Of a stretch of DNA of 64,000 nucleotides, positions 59,936-64,000 are shown piece after piece. The translations under genes were made by a program, and so were the position numbers. Origin of the DNA: Glomus cerebriforme (Eukaryota > Glomeromycota > Glomeromycetes > Glomerales > Glomeraceae); assembly GCA_003550305.1 (NCBI GenBank), contig QKYT01000118.1:183308-247307 (forward strand), in the 5' to 3' direction. The notes under the pieces were generated by a model. That model was not told where the DNA came from. It searched no databases and saw only the letters and a list, made by a program, of their open reading frames with translations. The first letter of the stretch is position 1, and each line of letters begins with the position of its first letter.

Positions 59936-62900
59936 ATGAATTTAGAAAAATCAGATAATAAAATTACACCAGTCTTACTTGTAAAAGCATTATATGATTT
60001 TGATTCAAAGGATACTTCTAGTTTGTCTTTCAAGAAGAATGATATCATACAAGTTCTTACGCAATTAGAATCCGGTTGGTGGGATGGATTATGTAATGGT
60101 GAACGCGGCTGGTTTCCTAGTAATTATGTTACCGAATTTAATGATGATAATGAGGTATATATTAAATAAAATTTATGAAAAAATTATATTATATTTACTA
60201 AATATGTAGTTTATCCATTTATAGTTATGGATTCCTCAACCAGCACCAGATGGTGACGTATTTTATTATAACGTAAAGACAGGTGAATCATCTTGGGAGG
60301 TGCCAATGGATGATAATGAATCTTCTGCAACAGCACGAGATACAATAAGTGGTATTAGTTCGTTTTCGAACCAATTGCCAGAAAATTGGATTCAAAAACG
60401 AACTGAGGATGGCAATACTTATTATTATTATAATGTAATAACTAAGGAAACTAGATGGACTCGCCCCGGTGGTTCTATCTCAACTAATATTTCTGATACT
60501 GATGATGGAGAACTCGATTCACATGATACTACTCTTGTAAATGAATTAGAGGGAGTTGATACTGTTGACAAAGCAAGTATTGCAAGTTCAAAAGGTAGTC
60601 AATTAAGCACGGCTTCAGTTGACACTATTCAAAAAAGAAATTTACAACAAAGGCAATCTATTGACAACGTAATTATTAAACAATTTCTTTATGTTTTAAT
60701 TTTACTTATAATAATACATACAGTTATATTAATTTACTTTTCATGATTAGCTTCCACCAAATTGGGGTATAAAAACTACATCTCAAGGAAGAGTATATTA
60801 TTATAATAGATTAACAAATGAGGTAACTTGGAATCTTGATGATATAAATGCCAATGGTCAATTAGTAAGTAATATATATTTTTTTATAAAGAAATTAATT
60901 TTTATGAAGTTTTAATTAAATTTTATGTTATAATTTCAGTTAAAAACTGAAAATAATGGAAGGAGTGAATCGGATGATAATGTACCCAACGAACCATTAT
61001 CTCCAACTTCTACAGTTGTAATGCCATATACACCGGAACGATTCTCAGGATCTTCAATCCTCATGTTACAAAATTCCAATGAACATCTTACTTGGGATTC
61101 TTTATCACAGAGTATTGATTTGTCTATTCATAATCTTATTGCAGCAATCCAAGAAAACGCGAGGCAGGATTATCCAGATTGTGTCAATATTATTATTGGG
61201 AATGTTAGAATTATGCTTTACGCTTCTGGTATTGAAAAAAATTCAATTGCAATTAAACAAAATAAGAATCTTAAAACTTATCATAGAAATATTATGGCTT
61301 CACTCTCAAAATTAGTCCTTTCCACAAAAGTAGCTGCAAGTATATGGCCACCACCAGATGCTGTTCAAAAAATGAAAATTGATTCTGATGAAGTTTTAGA
61401 TGCGGTTCATAAATTTATTCAAATTGCTCAACAAACTGTTGATATTAGGAGAGTTGACCCAAGAATTATTGAAAGTGTTACAGGTGGTTCATGGCATGGA
61501 AATAATTTAATACAAACAAATGATAGTACTTCAAACATAACTACATATTTAAATTATTCATATAATTTAAAACTTGATCTTATTAATTTATTGGATAAAG
61601 TTTCTCGATCTGTAACTCAATCCATTGTATTACTCCTTAATTATGTTAGGAAAGTAATTGATGTTTCTAATTTTTTTATATCAACCTCCTCTTCTCCCCA
61701 ACTTATTTCACAAGCTAGAGAAGTTCTTATTCAAGTTGGACAATTTTTATTCATTATTGAAAATATTAATCTGAAAGAAATTGATGTATCTAATTTAGAT
61801 ACAATAAATGAATTCAATGTTGCCAAACAAGCATTGTATAATAATATAGCGGGATTAGTTATTTATATTCAAACAGCTACTGATCCTTTATCTCCTTTGG
61901 ATGCTATTGATCAAATTTTAGTTAGCGCAAATGTGGTGGATAAATCTGTTAAAGATATTATTACCACCTTAAAATTCCTTGTTGTAAGAACCCAAGGATC
62001 AAGACATCCTAGTGCTGTTGAAACTTCTTCAAATAATGATAATTCTCTTGATCAAATTGATCAAATTGATCAAATAAATGGGAATGATCCAAAAGACTTT
62101 ATAGAAAATCCTTCCCCATTAGATCTTACAAATCCCTCAGTTCCCACGAGTTTACAAGCTGTACCCGAGAATGGTATTATGATAAATGAAGATAAAACAA
62201 TAAGTGGTAGTGATCTTAATTCTAATAATAAGGATGATGATCCGATTCCACCTAATCCAGCTAGTGAAAACACTAATAGATTACAACGTTCAAATACTCA
62301 ATCTAGTACTTTAGTTGATAATTCTTCATCTTCCCTAATCGTAAGTGGGGGTAACACAGAAGCTAAGTTACGAGCTAAAGTTAAAAAATTCTTTGGGGAA
62401 GATGTTTCACCTAATATCACTCCACAAAAACAAAAAGAAGTTAAACCTTGGTTCCTTAATTATGATTATGATCAATCAGAAATGGTATTTAATATGGAAG
62501 GTTCTGTAAAAGGAGGAACCCTTAACGCTTTAATTGAAAGATTAACTATGCATGATTTATTGGATTCAAATTTTATTGCAACATTTTTGTTGACATATCG
62601 ATCTTTCTGTTCGACAGATGATTTCTTTGACATGCTAGTTAAAAGATTTATGATTCAACCACCTGAAGGTTTAACTCCTGAAGAATTAGAAGTTTGGCAA
62701 GAAAAGAAACAAACACCTGTTAGGTTAAGAGTTTTTAATATTATGAAAACATGGTTAGAACTTTATTATATAGATGATGAAGATTTACATTGTTTAGAAA
62801 AAATGAGGGAATTTGCAAGAACAACTATGCATGAACATATGGCTTTTGCTGCTGTGAGCTTAACAAAGGTGATTGAGAAAAGGGTATGTATTTTCATTTC

Positions 62901-63951
62901 TCATATACATAGACTGTTTAAGGTTATCCAAAAAAAAATAATAATTAATATAATGTTTTTTTTACAAAATTGTAGCAACAACAACGAAAAGATGCTAAAT
63001 TTAGAGAGTTGGTTGCAACGAATTCCTTACCGCCTCCAACACCAATCTTACCAAAGAATTTAAAGAAACTCAAATTTTTAGATATAGATCCTTTGGAAAT
63101 TGCTAGACAGTTGACTATATTAGAAAGTAAATTATATAATAAAATTAAACCTGTTGAATGTTTAGGTAAAGCTTGGAGCCAAAGTGAAGGTAATGACATT
63201 GCCGTAAATATTAAAGCCATGATTGAAAACAGTAATAAGGTAAAATTAAAATATTTAATTAAATATTATACATATAAATTTTCGTTCTAACTAATAATTA
63301 TTTATTAGATAACTGGATGGGTTGCTGAATCAGTTTTAAATCAAAAAGAAATTAGAAAGAGATGCTTGTATATTAAACATTTTGTAGCAATAGCTGATAA
63401 GTGTAGAAGTTTAAACAATTTCAATTCATTTACAGCCATTACTTCTGGACTGTATTCCGCACCAATTCATCGCTTAAGACGTACTTGGGAAATGGTTAAT
63501 GCTAGAGCTGCACAAACACTTGAATATCTCAGTAAAATTATGAATTCAACAAAAAATTTTGCTGAATATAGAGAAATGTTACACAGTATAAATCCTCCAT
63601 GTGTACCATTCTTTGGTAAGATAAAATAAATCTTTTATTTATTTTATTTTAATAATAATAATAATAATAATAATAATTTCGCTATTTTTTTTTATTTATT
63701 TTAGGTTTATATTTGACTGATCTTACATTTATTGAAGATGGTAATCCTGATTTTCTTAAAAATTCTAACCAGTTAATTAACTTTTCAAAACGTATGAAAA
63801 CAGCAGATGTTATACGTGAAATACAACAATATCAATCTGTACCTTATAATCTCTTCCCTGTTCAAGAAATTCAAAATTTTATAAATAATAATTTAGAAGA
63901 GAGTAAAGATGTTAAGGATTTATATGAACTGAGTCTATCTTTAGAACCAAG
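59936..63951 (+). CDS. Ras guanine-nucleotide exchange factor, SH3-WW3-RasGEFN-RasGEF, 3' end outside window
   Basis: Seven exons in the window, 59936-60154, 60225-60668, 60751-60864, 60940-62883, 62976-63239, 63309-63615 and 63705-63951, give 1179 residues. The frame then enters an intron (GTAATT) that runs past base 64000. The protein catalyses GDP release from Ras, upstream of cAMP or MAPK signalling, at membranes. Domains: SH3 at about 11-70 (ALYDFDSKD, GWWDGLCNGERGWFPSNYV); WW1 at 74-100 (YYNVKTGESSWEVP), WW2 at 124-157 (two Trp at 128 and 151), WW3 at 222-250 (LPPNWGIK, YYNRLTNEVTWNL); a linker; RasGEFN from about 775 (VKGGTLNALIERLT, TFLLTYRSF); catalytic RasGEF from about 944 (DPLEIARQLT, FNSFTAITSGL, PCVPFFGLYLTDLTFI). 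The last residues LSLEPR match the usual Cdc25-type end, so few residues are missing. Confidence 0.92.
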
Positions 63952-64000
63952 GTAATTAATAAATTTATTTTTATTTTTATTATTGATTTTTTTATGCTTT

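Overview
The window looks like nuclear DNA of an arbuscular mycorrhizal fungus (Glomeromycotina, Rhizophagus-like). Four things point there. The sequence is very AT-rich with long homopolymers. Genes carry many short GT-AG introns. A complete alpha-aminoadipate reductase (Lys2) marks the fungal lysine route. The gene-poor part is full of decayed protein families that I associate, from memory, with AM-fungal proteomes. Runs and single positions of N (4582-4602, near 37250, 37570 and 54270) show a draft assembly. Exon borders given here were derived by hand from frame continuity and splice consensus; none has transcript support.

Gene-rich left part (1-34.4 kb). In order: the N-terminal part of an F-box-like protein (minus, cut by the window edge); two T1-type BTB/POZ genes (minus); a five-exon carnitine O-acetyltransferase (plus); a two-exon acetate kinase (minus, convergent with the acetyltransferase); a four-exon HMG-box protein (minus), divergent from a ten-exon Lys2 (plus); a twelve-exon gene for an unrecognised 919-residue protein with a C-terminal membrane segment (plus); a third T1-BTB paralogue (minus); and a five-exon kinesin-4 of about 2,490 residues (minus). 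The three BTB genes share intron positions and a C-terminal domain, so they are one family. The acetyltransferase and acetate kinase both handle acetyl units.

Gene-poor middle (34.4-59.9 kb). I find one apparently intact multi-exon gene here (43909-44971 minus, 166 residues, no known family). It sits between an array of a short repeat and a decayed coiled-coil gene. The rest is relics and repeats. The relics are a DUF3504/Crypton-type recombinase, a plus-strand orphan family with isolated stops, a coiled-coil family, SAM-like and Crinkler-like N-terminal domains, a Cys-rich fragment, and a possible transposase tail with a zinc-knuckle remnant. The repeats include hairpins, a 58-bp inverted-repeat insertion with a 6-bp duplication whose unfilled site is visible in a related copy in the same window, a tandem intron-like repeat, palindromic elements, and a 100-bp inverted pair 8.5 kb apart.

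Right edge (59.9-64 kb). A Ras guanine-nucleotide exchange factor (plus) with one SH3 domain, three WW domains, RasGEFN and the catalytic RasGEF domain. It runs off the window in its last intron, probably only a few residues short of its end.

Best candidates for something undescribed: the intact orphan gene with its repeat-bearing intron and adjoining repeat array, the tandem intron-like hairpin repeat near 54.1 kb, and the tiny TIR element near 57.5 kb.
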